Origin: JAFGQJ01 sp964588525
Lineage (GTDB): Bacteria; Spirochaetota; Spirochaetia; SZUA-6; DRHE01
Direction of reading: 5' to 3'
Length of the DNA stretch: 64,000 nucleotides
Assembly (NCBI GenBank): GCA_964588525.1
Contig: CAZPQC010000001.1
Location: 32,611-96,610, forward strand
The number at the start of each line of letters is the position of its first letter. Position 1 is the stretch's first letter. A program made the position numbers and the translations under genes. Of the stretch, positions 51,423 to 60,237 are shown one piece after another. The notes under the pieces were generated by a model. It did not search any database. It worked only from the letters and a program-made list of their open reading frames with translations, and was not told the DNA's origin.

Positions 51423-53031
51423 AACCATCGGTGTTGCCGAGCTCAAGCGGGCGCTCAAATCCGCTGCAGACTATCTGCGCCTGAATACCGATATTCTGAA
51501 CAATCTGAATGTGTTTCCCGTACCCGATGGGGATACGGGGATAAACATGCTCTCCACGCTGAAACCGGCGGTCGACGCGTTGCTGGCCGATGGCGTCGGC
51601 CCGGACGCCGCTTCCGCCGGCAGCTGCGCCGAGGCCTGGGCATTGTTGAGTGAGCAGGCCAACAGGCATAGTCGTGGCAACTCGGGATTCATCCTGGCCT
51701 GCTTTGTCCGCGGATTGTCCAAACGACTCGATGGTGCCCGGCAGATTACTGCAGAGCTGCTCCGGGGAGGATTCGAAAGCGGTTCCTATGCGGCCCGTTC
51801 CTCTCTACTGTCACCGGTGGAAGGCACCATGGTCACCATCATCACGGCCATGGCCGAAGCCATGGGAGAGACCGATTCCGGAGATATCGTAGAGCTTTTG
51901 CAGTCTGCCCTGAAACGCGGACGGAAAGAGATATTTGAAACTCCGCGCCTATTGCCCGTGCTGGCTCGAGCAGGCGTGGTCGATGCCGGAGGCCTGGGCT
52001 TCATCTTCGTGGTCGAAGGGATGCAGCGGGGACTGATTGGTTTGGGGCCCAAGAGTGAAAGAGAGCAGGACTACCGATTCCATCCGGACCCGACGATTGC
52101 AGGGGCGGAGGCGGCAACTCCGTGCTACCGCTGTTGTACAGAACTGACAGTGGAAAAGAAAGGGGAGTTCCCCTGGCCGGAGCTCAAAGCTTTTTTAGAG
52201 AAGCGGGGCAACAGCATCGCTTTGGTGCAGGAAGAGGAATACATCAAACTGCATATCCACACCAACGAACCGGAGGAGATCAGAGCCAAGATGGCAGAAC
52301 ATGGTACAATCCTCGCCTCCAAGATCGACGACATGGCCGAGCAGATCAATGCCGGTGTCAAGATCCCTCAGGACCTCAGGGCTTTGAGCGTGCTGGCCAT
52401 TGTTCCGGGATCCGGTTTCAGGAACATTTTTTACGCTCTGGGGGCTGCCGTCTGCCTGCAGTACGGTGATCGGCTGCCCTCAAGCGGGGAGATCCTCGAG
52501 GTTCTGGAGGGGATGGACGCGGAAAATATCATCGTCCTGCCTAATGAAAGGAACATCATCCCTGCGGCCATGCTGGCTCAAAAAAACTCGAGCAAACAAG
52601 TCTTTCTGATTCCCACTGAAAATGTAGTGCAGGGTATCACGGCTCTGTACGGCTTCATTGATGAGGATTCACCGCAGCAGAATATCCGCAGCATGGGCGA
52701 TAGCCTCGATCTGGCCGTCTGCCTGAAGGTCTATCAGAGCGAACGGGATTCCCGCTACGGAAGCGTAACGATCAAGAGGGAAGATTTCTTCGTGCTTCAG
52801 GGAGAAGATATGCTGGCCGTAGATGCTGCCCTGGCCTCAGCGGTGGAGCGTGGATTGGCTGGACTCGAGCTCGACGAAGCGGGGTGTATATCCTTCTATT
52901 GTAGCGACGCCTTTGATCAGTCCTACGCGGCCGAGCTGGAACATCGCATTCAGCGGCTGCAAAAGACTTCGGAGGTGGAGTTTCACTACGGCGGCCAGAC
53001 CGGCTGCCTGCTGATCGTAGCGGTGGAATAA
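51412..53031 (+). CDS. fakA: Fatty acid kinase FakA (DhaL domain plus C-terminal domain)
   Basis: A 539-residue kinase. The N-terminal DhaL domain has NVFPVPDGDTGINM, with the aspartates that bind Mg-ATP, RGNSGFILACFVRGL and VDAGGLGFIFV. The C-terminal part (from about 200) has two further domains: one with VEKKGEFPWPELKAFLEKRGN and KLHIHTNEPEEI, and a DegV-like final domain. It phosphorylates fatty acid held by FakB to give acyl-phosphate, the substrate of PlsX/PlsY. ATG 51412 is favoured as the usual family start; upstream in-frame codons are not conserved. Confidence 0.9.
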   Translation: MKIETIGVAELKRALKSAADYLRLNTDILNNLNVFPVPDGDTGINMLSTLKPAVDALLADGVGPDAASAGSCAEAWALLSEQANRHSRGNSGFILACFVRGLSKRLDGARQITAELLRGGFESGSYAARSSLLSPVEGTMVTIITAMAEAMGETDSGDIVELLQSALKRGRKEIFETPRLLPVLARAGVVDAGGLGFIFVVEGMQRGLIGLGPKSEREQDYRFHPDPTIAGAEAATPCYRCCTELTVEKKGEFPWPELKAFLEKRGNSIALVQEEEYIKLHIHTNEPEEIRAKMAEHGTILASKIDDMAEQINAGVKIPQDLRALSVLAIVPGSGFRNIFYALGAAVCLQYGDRLPSSGEILEVLEGMDAENIIVLPNERNIIPAAMLAQKNSSKQVFLIPTENVVQGITALYGFIDEDSPQQNIRSMGDSLDLAVCLKVYQSERDSRYGSVTIKREDFFVLQGEDMLAVDAALASAVERGLAGLELDEAGCISFYCSDAFDQSYAAELEHRIQRLQKTSEVEFHYGGQTGCLLIVAVE

Positions 53032-53116
53032 CCGGCTTATGCCGGTACGCCGGCAGCGGTGCGCCGTTGCGGCGCCCAGCCGGCAGGCGCCCGGACAGGG
53101 GGTGTATTTCTTGTTG

Positions 53117-53776
53117 ATGTATTTCCTATTTCTCCTTCTCATGCTGGTGATAGGTTACCTAAGCGGTTCGGTGAATTACGCCATCATCGTTACCCGCCTA
53201 CTCAAGGGCCGTGACATTCGAGAGCTTGATAGCCACAACCCCGGGGCCGCCAATGTATTCCGCAACGTCGGACCGGCCTGGGGTCTGCTGGTTGGGCTGA
53301 TGGATGCTCTGAAGAGTTTCCTTCCTATCCTATTGGGACGGCTGCTCTTCTTTGCCGGAAATACCTATGCCGATTTCTGGGCTCTTTTTCTGGTCGGCAT
53401 GGCCGCGGTGCTGGGACACATGAAGCCGCTGTTTTACCGCTTCAAGGGCGGCGGGGGGCTGGCCACCGTGCTGGGGCTGTTCGTCTTCTTCGTTCCCGTG
53501 GAGTACCTCCTGGCTCTGCTGCTTGGGGGCGTGATCGTACTCAAGTTTTTCAAAGGATTTTCCTACAAATTCGGACGCTGGATACCGGTGATGTCGGTTG
53601 TTCTGACGCCCTTCATCGTCCTCTTGTTCAGCTACATCCTGGACATTCCCTTGTTCGCCCATCTGTCCATCGGTGGGCATCCCTGGTATGTCGTTGTGGG
53701 AGCCTTCGCTACCTCGACCTTCATGTTCTGCATGAACCTGCCCTTCCTGATCCGCACGGTGCAGGGACGCGGTTGA
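53117..53776 (+). CDS. plsY: Acyl-phosphate:glycerol-3-phosphate acyltransferase
   Basis: A 219-residue membrane enzyme. It transfers acyl from acyl-phosphate to glycerol-3-phosphate, the first step in phospholipid synthesis. Family motifs are GYLSGSVNYA, DSHNPGAANVFRNVG and GHMKPLFYRFKGGGGLATVLG, with about six helices. The downstream position after fakA gives a direct route from kinase to membrane lipid. ATG 53117 is chosen, but the preceding TTG and GTG codons (53114, 53102) are also in frame. The FakA end to this start is only 85 bases. Confidence 0.92.
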   Translation: MYFLFLLLMLVIGYLSGSVNYAIIVTRLLKGRDIRELDSHNPGAANVFRNVGPAWGLLVGLMDALKSFLPILLGRLLFFAGNTYADFWALFLVGMAAVLGHMKPLFYRFKGGGGLATVLGLFVFFVPVEYLLALLLGGVIVLKFFKGFSYKFGRWIPVMSVVLTPFIVLLFSYILDIPLFAHLSIGGHPWYVVVGAFATSTFMFCMNLPFLIRTVQGRG

Positions 53777-53826
53777 TGTGCGCGGTTGAGGTGGATGGTT
53801 GAGGTCCATACCACGCCGTGCAGCGA

Positions 53827-53854
53827 TTGATCGAATCCCGCCGATCTGTATAAT
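53827..53854 (+). promoter_or_regulatory. Likely promoter of the 155-residue gene
   Basis: TTGATC (53827-53832) and TATAAT (53849-53854) are separated by 16 bases. The start codon follows 18 bases after the -10, with AGAGGA between. This is the clearest sigma-70-type promoter of the window. Confidence 0.65.
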
Positions 53855-53871
53855 GGGACGGAGAGGACAAC

Positions 53872-54339
53872 ATGATGGAACTGGATGAAATGAAGGCGGT
53901 GCAGGGAAAGTTCAATCAGGGATTGGAAAAACTCGAATTCATAAAAACCTGCCTGGCCAAGCTCAAAAAACAAACCGACCTCGATGTGGAAACAGACCCG
54001 GTAGACAAGCGGGAAGGGGTCCTCACGTTCTGGTTTGCCGGTACCCGATACTACGTGAAGATCCGTCTTACGGACCGGGGCGTCGACAATATCGGCACGG
54101 ACTACAACGTCGCCATCGGCTGGCTGGACTGGGGACGATGCGGCACGGGAGGAAACCGGGAAGCTCCGGAGCAATCCAACTACTTCGATGAGCGGGGAAT
54201 CCTCTGCGAAATAGAAAAGGAAGAGTTCTACTGCAACTTCCAGAACTGCAATGAGGAAAAGCTGCGCAAGGCGATGCTCTACAAGATACGGCGCCTGGTC
54301 GGCCGGACCATCACCGTAAACAACGCTCTGACGCTCTGA
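53872..54339 (+). CDS. Hypothetical 155-residue soluble protein
   Basis: A hydrophilic protein with an N-terminal coiled-coil-like helix (about 1-40, MKAVQGKFNQGLEKLEFIK and on), a central beta-rich section (GVLTFWFAGTRYYVKIRLTD, YNVAIGWLDWG) and a cysteine-bearing C-terminal section (ILCEIEKEEFYCNFQNCNEE). It has its own promoter. The 3' end overlaps the convergent histidine-phosphatase gene by 29 bases. No family was recognised. Confidence 0.65.
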   Translation: MMELDEMKAVQGKFNQGLEKLEFIKTCLAKLKKQTDLDVETDPVDKREGVLTFWFAGTRYYVKIRLTDRGVDNIGTDYNVAIGWLDWGRCGTGGNREAPEQSNYFDERGILCEIEKEEFYCNFQNCNEEKLRKAMLYKIRRLVGRTITVNNALTL

Positions 54340-54949
54340 TCTCATCCAGGTGGCTGGTGTCGTTTAGGCTTACCAGCGTAAACTCCCCGTCCTGTGCGGA
54401 AAAACGATTGATGGCACAGGGCTCCTGAGCCAGCCTCCAGAAGCGATCGTTTCCCAGGCCCAACACGCCCAGCAGGATCAATCTGTTCATCACGGTATGG
54501 GCCACCAGGATGATCGTTGAACCCTGGTGCTGCCGCGTCAGTTCCTGAACCGCGGCCATCCCCCGATCCCGCACGACCTGAAGTGTCTCTCCCGAGGGAA
54601 TCCGGGCCGCCTGGGGTGCGTTGTACCAGGCATCCAGCTCTGCCGGCCAGCGCTCCTGCACCTGCCGGGGAGTCAATCCCTGCCACCGCCCGTAGTCGAT
54701 GTCGATCAGGCCGTCGTGGAGCTGAACTGTGAGACCGTGGGGTTGGGCGATCTTTCGGGCAGTGACCGCCGCCCGAACGAGGGGACTGCTGTAGACCGCG
54801 GCGGGCTTCGGCTGCCGGGCCAGACGCCGAGCCGTGGCTTCGGCCTGGGCCATCCCCGTCCGGTTGAGGGGAATGTCGGCACGGCCGCGAAAACGCTCGA
54901 TCCGGTTCCATTCGGTTTGGCCGTGCCGCACGAGGATGATCCGGGTCAC
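54311..54949 (-). CDS. Histidine phosphatase (phosphoglycerate mutase-like)
   Basis: A 212-residue member of the histidine phosphatase superfamily, with the catalytic RHG motif (LVRHGQTEWN), Arg in YSSPLVRAAVTA, and the second His in ILVAHTVMNRLI. It probably dephosphorylates a small metabolite such as a sugar phosphate or cobalamin precursor (CobC-like); the tail is short. The gene follows the DUF1848 gene with a 2-base gap, in the same direction. Confidence 0.85.
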   Translation of the reverse strand: MTRIILVRHGQTEWNRIERFRGRADIPLNRTGMAQAEATARRLARQPKPAAVYSSPLVRAAVTARKIAQPHGLTVQLHDGLIDIDYGRWQGLTPRQVQERWPAELDAWYNAPQAARIPSGETLQVVRDRGMAAVQELTRQHQGSTIILVAHTVMNRLILLGVLGLGNDRFWRLAQEPCAINRFSAQDGEFTLVSLNDTSHLDEIRASERCLR

Positions 54950-54951
54950 GG

Positions 54952-55869
54952 CTAACCGGTCCTTTGCAGCAGTTGATCCTCCTCTGCGAGACTGCCGTAC
55001 AGGAGGGGAGATTGCGGATCGTGCAGGCGGCGGCGTTCAAGCGCGGTTTCGTAGTTGCTGTTGGCGTAGCAATACAGACAGTGATGCACACAGGTGTCGT
55101 AGGCACCGATATCCGCGCTCTCCACGCAGAGGCAGGAACCCCGCTGGGATCTGTCCTTCCTCCCTCTGAACTCCTCGCCGCTGATCCGGGAGATCAGCAG
55201 ATCATCGATGCACTTGCCCGCCGGCACCCCGGCCTCGACCATCTCGGCGCAGGCGCAGCTGGTCATCCGAATGTCCAGTGGTGCGGCGATGGCCTGCAGG
55301 CCCCGTACCAGGTCGGTCTTCCGGGCTGGAGAAACCTCCATCAACTCGAAGGCGGTCAGGTTCCGCCGGCACTTGTTGTACATCGTGAGAAAGCTGACGA
55401 TGCAGCGCCGGGTCGAACCGGCCAGCTCCCGAGCCAGCTCGGCGAACAGGCGCAGATGCACTGGGGGTGAGTACTCCGGGGTAAACAGAATCGGATCGTA
55501 GCGCCAAACCACCCGCTCCGCCCCCAGACGCCGGGCCAGGGTGAGAAAGGTGCGGAGGATTTCCTTCTTTTCCGGAAGATTCCGCTCCAGCTCGGTACCG
55601 TAGCCGGTGAGGGTGAAGAGAAAGTAGAAGGGAATGCCGAAGTCCTCCAGCTCCCCGAGCCGCTCGACCAGGGCGGCCGGGTTCTTGGTCCAGAAAACGA
55701 TGCAGCGGGTTTTCACGGCGGATATCGGCACGTGATACACCAGCCGGGAGTTCACCGGATTCCGGACCAGCGCGTATCCCTCCCGCAGCCGCTTGAGCAG
55801 CCAGGGGGTGTAAAAGGCTGGAATATCGGTTCTCCTGCTGGCGCTGATGATCATTTGCGCGCGGTTCAC
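54952..55869 (-). CDS. DUF1848-family protein with a C-terminal iron-sulfur motif
   Basis: A 305-residue protein of the DUF1848 family. It begins IISASRRTDIPAFYTPWLL, as family members do, and ends with a cysteine cluster: CLCVESADIGAYDTCVHHCLYCYAN, whose CxxxCxxC spacing resembles a radical-SAM iron-sulfur site. Biochemical function is unknown. It is in the same unit as the histidine phosphatase (2-base gap) and the TIGR03545 gene (10-base gap). It is well conserved and complete. Confidence 0.85.
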   Translation of the reverse strand: MNRAQMIISASRRTDIPAFYTPWLLKRLREGYALVRNPVNSRLVYHVPISAVKTRCIVFWTKNPAALVERLGELEDFGIPFYFLFTLTGYGTELERNLPEKKEILRTFLTLARRLGAERVVWRYDPILFTPEYSPPVHLRLFAELARELAGSTRRCIVSFLTMYNKCRRNLTAFELMEVSPARKTDLVRGLQAIAAPLDIRMTSCACAEMVEAGVPAGKCIDDLLISRISGEEFRGRKDRSQRGSCLCVESADIGAYDTCVHHCLYCYANSNYETALERRRLHDPQSPLLYGSLAEEDQLLQRTG

Positions 55870-55879
55870 GACTCCCGCT

Positions 55880-57946
55880 TCAGAATCCCAGCTTGGGCAG
55901 GGGCAGCTTTTCCAGCTGGGATTTCAATTGAGATTTTACAGCGTCCGTGGCCTGTTTCTGGGTGTCGGCGATCCGCTTCTCCACCTCCACCCTCTTCTGG
56001 ATCAGAACCGCCTCATGCGCTGCCGCCTCGGCCAGGTTTCCGTCCGAACGCTGCACCAGATCCGCGAAGGCTTGCGAAAGGGCTTCGTTTTCCCGGATCT
56101 GCGAAGCCATTCGCGCGGTCAGCTCCTCCCGGAGCCTGCCGCGGTACTGGGCGGAGATCTCCGTGAAGCGCTTTTCCAATACGAGGGCCAGCTGCCCGTC
56201 GGCGCTGCTGCGCGCTGCGACCCGGGCCAGCTTTCCGCTTTCCACAGTGTAGTCGAAGTCCACATCCACCTTGGAAAGAGAGCCGAGGGTTTCGTAGAGA
56301 ATCGTGCCCAGCTGGTTGCCACCGGCAGTCGGCCGGAGAACCAGATCGTAGAGCTCCAGCAGTCCCTGTCCCTCGGCGGCGTTCCCCGGGCGGGAACGGG
56401 AAAACTCGGTTCGCAGTCGATACCCGGACGCAAGGGAGCTCAAACCCAGATTTTCCAAACCCTCCGTCAACTCGAAGGTGAAGCCCGCGGCCCGCACCCC
56501 GAGCTTCAGATCCGTATCCCGTCGCTCGCGGTTGTCCAAGAATCCGTCGACGGAAAGCCGCTCCCCCCCTTCGCTGCGATTGTACGTGAAGGTTACCGGC
56601 CGATCGATCAGATCAGGATTGCTGGAGATGTTCCGGATCGTACCGTGGATGATTTTAGAAGCATCCTGCACCGAAACATCGGCATGTTCCAGCAGAAAGC
56701 GGGGATATTCCGCCACGCCGAAAGGTACATCCACCCCCCGCTGCATGCGGTTGACCGTCTCTCGATCTTCCCGCTTCTCCTTCTTGCGGGTGATCAGCCG
56801 CTCCGCATAGCCCCTGGCTCTTTGGGCGTACCCGTAATAGCGGCCCAGTATCTGCTGCAGATAACCGGCCACCAGATCCGAGACCAGATTCTTCAGCTCC
56901 CCGCTGGAGAGATCGGACAGAGAGTACAGATAGGCTACGTCGGCATCTACCGCCGCCTCGAACTCCCGTCGGTCCGAGGCGATCTCCCCTCGATCCGCCT
57001 TGATCTGACGGTCCGCCGCCCGAAGATCGTCCCGCACCCGGTTCAGAGCCGTTGCCGCCTGCTGAATATCCGTCACCGCCTGCTGCAGCTCCGGTACCGT
57101 ATCCAGGGATCCCACATCGATGGCGCGAACCGCATCGATTCTTCCGGCAAGCTCATCCACGTCGTTCCGGCCCTGTTCCACCGTGCCCTGCCACCGTCCC
57201 TGCAGGGTTTGCAGCCGGCTGTTCAGCTCGGCGATCCTGGCCGGGCTGCTCAATCTGGCCCGCTGGTCATCGACAAGGGCTCCGGCATCCAGGCTGCCCA
57301 GATTCAAGAACAAACCCCTCGTTTCGGCCCGGCTCGCCGTTTCGACGTCGGATTCCGGCTCGGTCTCCCGATCCTGGGGCAGGGCTCCGGAGCTCTGCCG
57401 GGGGGTATGCCAGCGGACCTCCCGCGTCTCCAGGGTCGATATGACTACCTTGGCCTTGAGCAGCTCATTGGTGTTGAGGTCTGCTTCGGTGGCCCCCAGC
57501 TCGAAGAGATTACGCATAGGCTGTTCCCGGTCGGCTACACTGAGGTGGGTGAAGGACAACCTTCCGGCGAGAAGCCGAAAATCCAGCTGCTCCACGTCGG
57601 CCCGCGCGGAGAACACCGCCTCCAGCCCCCGCTCCAGGGCCTTCTCCAACAGCCTGTTCTTGAAGGCGAAGTTGAATACCAGAACCGCGGCCACGATTAT
57701 GGCGATCAAGGAGACTTTTCCGGTGCGCACCACCCCTTTATTCTTCTTGATCGAACCGGCTAGCTGCCTGAGCCGCCTGGCGTCTTCATCGCTCAACTCC
57801 GGGGAGCGGCGGTAGCGGCCATCCGGACCTCTGCTGTACAGCCGGAGCACGAAATCTCGCTCCGATTCGATGTAGATGCGGCCCAGGATTTTCTTGCGGA
57901 AGCGGCGCTCCTTGAGCTCCTCCTTGAACAGCTTGGGCACTTTCAT
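55880..57946 (-). CDS. TIGR03545-family protein (coiled-coil membrane protein)
   Basis: A 688-residue protein. A basic N-terminus is followed by one membrane span (VSLIAIIVAAVLVFNFAF, about 80-95), then a long periplasmic region with FTHLSVADREQPMRNLFELG and coiled-coil-like segments (about 230-330). The C-terminal part resembles AsmA-type domains (VDFDYTVESGKLARVA). It lies 10 bases from the TIGR03546 gene, the usual arrangement for this pair. Function is unknown; a role in envelope lipid transport is only a guess from the AsmA-like features. Confidence 0.85.
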   Translation of the reverse strand: MKVPKLFKEELKERRFRKKILGRIYIESERDFVLRLYSRGPDGRYRRSPELSDEDARRLRQLAGSIKKNKGVVRTGKVSLIAIIVAAVLVFNFAFKNRLLEKALERGLEAVFSARADVEQLDFRLLAGRLSFTHLSVADREQPMRNLFELGATEADLNTNELLKAKVVISTLETREVRWHTPRQSSGALPQDRETEPESDVETASRAETRGLFLNLGSLDAGALVDDQRARLSSPARIAELNSRLQTLQGRWQGTVEQGRNDVDELAGRIDAVRAIDVGSLDTVPELQQAVTDIQQAATALNRVRDDLRAADRQIKADRGEIASDRREFEAAVDADVAYLYSLSDLSSGELKNLVSDLVAGYLQQILGRYYGYAQRARGYAERLITRKKEKREDRETVNRMQRGVDVPFGVAEYPRFLLEHADVSVQDASKIIHGTIRNISSNPDLIDRPVTFTYNRSEGGERLSVDGFLDNRERRDTDLKLGVRAAGFTFELTEGLENLGLSSLASGYRLRTEFSRSRPGNAAEGQGLLELYDLVLRPTAGGNQLGTILYETLGSLSKVDVDFDYTVESGKLARVAARSSADGQLALVLEKRFTEISAQYRGRLREELTARMASQIRENEALSQAFADLVQRSDGNLAEAAAHEAVLIQKRVEVEKRIADTQKQATDAVKSQLKSQLEKLPLPKLGF

Positions 57947-57956
57947 CGCTTCCCCC

Positions 57957-58496
57957 CTACCGCAGGCTCACGGCCGCGCCGCCGATCTTGCGAACGGCGT
58001 TCCCTATTTTCATGACCAGGGGCACACGCCGCAGTGCCTTCACCAGCCGGCTGCCGGCGATCCTGTCCCTCCACCTGCGCCGGTAGAGAACCACCAGCCG
58101 CCGGAACAGAAGGAACACGGGCAGCCACAGCCCGATCCCGGCAATCAGACCCCCCATCACCACGGTGTTGTTGAAGCGGCTCAGAGGCAGCAGGGGCAGA
58201 TTGTAGGCGCCGGTGAAGATATCCGCCAGAGAAGGTTGGCTCAACATCCAGAGGCCGAGTCGGTGAAGCAGGCCGTCGGCCAGGGGCGTGAGCAGTTTGA
58301 AAAACGCCAGGAACAGCAGCTCTGCGGCCAGATTGATCTTCAAGAAAAACGTGATTACGAACAGGCAGAACCAGAGCAGGTTGCCGGTGGGAATCAGGGC
58401 AAGCAGGAGGGCGAAGGACACGCCGGCGGCAACCTCCCCGGCACGGTTGTTGGCATTGATGGCAACGATCAGCGCAGCGATCCATTTGACGAACAT
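57957..58496 (-). CDS. TIGR03546-family membrane protein (DUF2062-like)
   Basis: A 179-residue membrane protein with about four or five helices. It starts KWIAALIVAINANNRAGEVAAGVSFALLLALIPTGN, characteristic of the family, and has a glycine-rich helix near residue 115 and a basic C-terminus. It is encoded immediately upstream of the TIGR03545 gene, and the two probably form a complex. A TATAAT (58523-58528) with TTGTTC 16 bases upstream drives the operon. Confidence 0.85.
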   Translation of the reverse strand: MFVKWIAALIVAINANNRAGEVAAGVSFALLLALIPTGNLLWFCLFVITFFLKINLAAELLFLAFFKLLTPLADGLLHRLGLWMLSQPSLADIFTGAYNLPLLPLSRFNNTVVMGGLIAGIGLWLPVFLLFRRLVVLYRRRWRDRIAGSRLVKALRRVPLVMKIGNAVRKIGGAAVSLR

Positions 58497-58522
58497 GACG
58501 GCGTTCTCCTCTTGTACTGCCC

Positions 58523-58572
58523 ATTATATACGCACTTTCATGTTGAACAAAGCAAGGCTGTCGTTTTATCCT
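58523..58572. promoter_or_regulatory. Overlapping divergent promoters
   Basis: Minus strand: TTGTTC (58545-58550) and TATAAT (58523-58528), spacing 16. Plus strand: TTGAAC (58543-58548) and TATCCT (58567-58572), spacing 18. The -35 regions overlap, so the TIGR03546 operon and the HPr-like-domain gene probably compete for or share regulation. Confidence 0.5.
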
Positions 58573-58590
58573 TACCTCGAGCTGTAGTAG

Positions 58591-60177
58591 ATGCACATCA
58601 TGGAAGCCTACCAATCCTTGTCCGACCAGGCCTTCTTTGCTCATCTGAACAGGAGAATCGGGAAGCTGCTGACCCTGGCCGTGTACGTCAGCAAGAACGC
58701 CTCCAGCGAGGGATGCTTCACCCGCCCGCTGCTGGCGGACCTGCTCTCCGAAGCGAGCAAGATCGAGGAGCTGCTGGACGCCTACGGGGTGAAGAACAAC
58801 AGGCGCTGGTATCCCCTTCGGCAGGCCGTCGCCCCGATCAAGCTGTTCTCCAACGTGAGCTATCTCCTGATCCACATCCTTCGCTTCCTGCCCAACTACC
58901 GTCTGCTTCCGATCGAGGAAGATTTCCCGAAGGCCACGGAGGAAGCCCTTTCCTTTACCTGCTCGATCCTCATTGAAAGCGCCCGGGCCCTGATCCGGCA
59001 AGCCAGGAAACTGGACATCGAGATTCCCGATTCGATACCTGCCCTGGAGGATTTCGGTGATGAGATCCTCAGAGGGCATCTGGCATCGGATCGCCCGACG
59101 CAGAAGGTCGCTTCTCCGGAGGAGACGGTGGTGTACCTGGCCACCGCCTTTCTCAACCTGGCCGAAGAGAGCACCTTCCTGCACGCCGTGCAGAACCAGC
59201 ACATCGACAACTACGCCGACTGGATCCCCGACCCCATCAGCGAGGAACGGCTGCGCAGCCTGGAGGAAATGTTTCACAACCTCCAATCCATCTACGACAC
59301 CCATATCTCCGATTCCAATGTGGAAACTCTGGACGACGATCTGCTCGTTCTGCGCGGGCAAATCACGGTGATCTACCATCTTCTGGAAACGGCAACGGCC
59401 TTTACCCACTTCTGCGAGCGACACATCCTCAGCTTTGCCTCCCACCCGAAGCCGTCTCAACGCGGCCTGATCGATCCCAACAAACTGCTGGATGTGCTGA
59501 TCCACTACTCGGTGGCCTTCGCCAGCCGCTACATCACCCGGACCCGCAGCCTCTGTCACGAGATGCTCCGGCGTTACGCCATCCAGGGCAAGATCAGCGT
59601 GCCGGCGCCTCGCTACAGGGGCTTTCACGTCCGCCCATCGACCCTGGTAGCCAAGATCGTCAGCCATTACGGCAGCGAGGTACAGATGAAGTTGGCCGGG
59701 GAAACCTACAACGCCGGGGTGACGTTGGATCTGTTTCGGGCCAATGAGAAGATCAATGCGGGGAAGAAGCGTTGGCTGAGAACGGAGGTGCACAAGCTGG
59801 GACTGGACTGCCGTCCCGAGGTTGCGGACAACTTGAACGGGCAGGAGGAGGAGAGGACCAGGCTCATGGAGCGGCTGGCCCACAGCGCTATCCAGGCTCT
59901 TTTCTCGCAGAATAAACTCGTGCTCTACGATAGAAATCTTCCCCTCGACGAGATCGGTCCCCTGCCGGACGAAACGGCCTCCGAGTATATCGCCCGAGCC
60001 CTGATCCAACTGCTCACCATGGGCAAGATCGATGTGGTTATGGATATCAATGTGACCTTCACGGGTGACCAGAGGGTGCTTCAGGACATCAAGCTTCTGG
60101 CCGAAAACGGATACGGAGAGGATGACTTCGGCAACAACCTGCCGCTGCCGCCGAAGCTTTCCTACCTGAGGCGCTGA
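58591..60177 (+). CDS. Large protein with an internal HPr-like (PTS) domain
   Basis: A 528-residue soluble protein. Residues 1-335 are mostly helical with no known motif. Around residues 341-430 an HPr-like domain appears: GFHVRPSTLVAKIV matches the HPr active-site helix with the phosphorylatable histidine (here H346), followed by VQMKLAGETYNAGVTLDLFRA. After it comes a region of about 100 residues ending YGEDDFGNNLPLPPKLSYL. No EI or EII is adjacent. It could act as a phosphoryl-dependent switch or scaffold. An alternate ATG lies three codons later. Confidence 0.72.
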   Translation: MHIMEAYQSLSDQAFFAHLNRRIGKLLTLAVYVSKNASSEGCFTRPLLADLLSEASKIEELLDAYGVKNNRRWYPLRQAVAPIKLFSNVSYLLIHILRFLPNYRLLPIEEDFPKATEEALSFTCSILIESARALIRQARKLDIEIPDSIPALEDFGDEILRGHLASDRPTQKVASPEETVVYLATAFLNLAEESTFLHAVQNQHIDNYADWIPDPISEERLRSLEEMFHNLQSIYDTHISDSNVETLDDDLLVLRGQITVIYHLLETATAFTHFCERHILSFASHPKPSQRGLIDPNKLLDVLIHYSVAFASRYITRTRSLCHEMLRRYAIQGKISVPAPRYRGFHVRPSTLVAKIVSHYGSEVQMKLAGETYNAGVTLDLFRANEKINAGKKRWLRTEVHKLGLDCRPEVADNLNGQEEERTRLMERLAHSAIQALFSQNKLVLYDRNLPLDEIGPLPDETASEYIARALIQLLTMGKIDVVMDINVTFTGDQRVLQDIKLLAENGYGEDDFGNNLPLPPKLSYLRR

Positions 60178-60237
60178 ATCGCCGCCGTACGCTTCGCGGC
60201 TCATCCCCGGGGACCGCCTACGCCCCGCAGGACCCTA

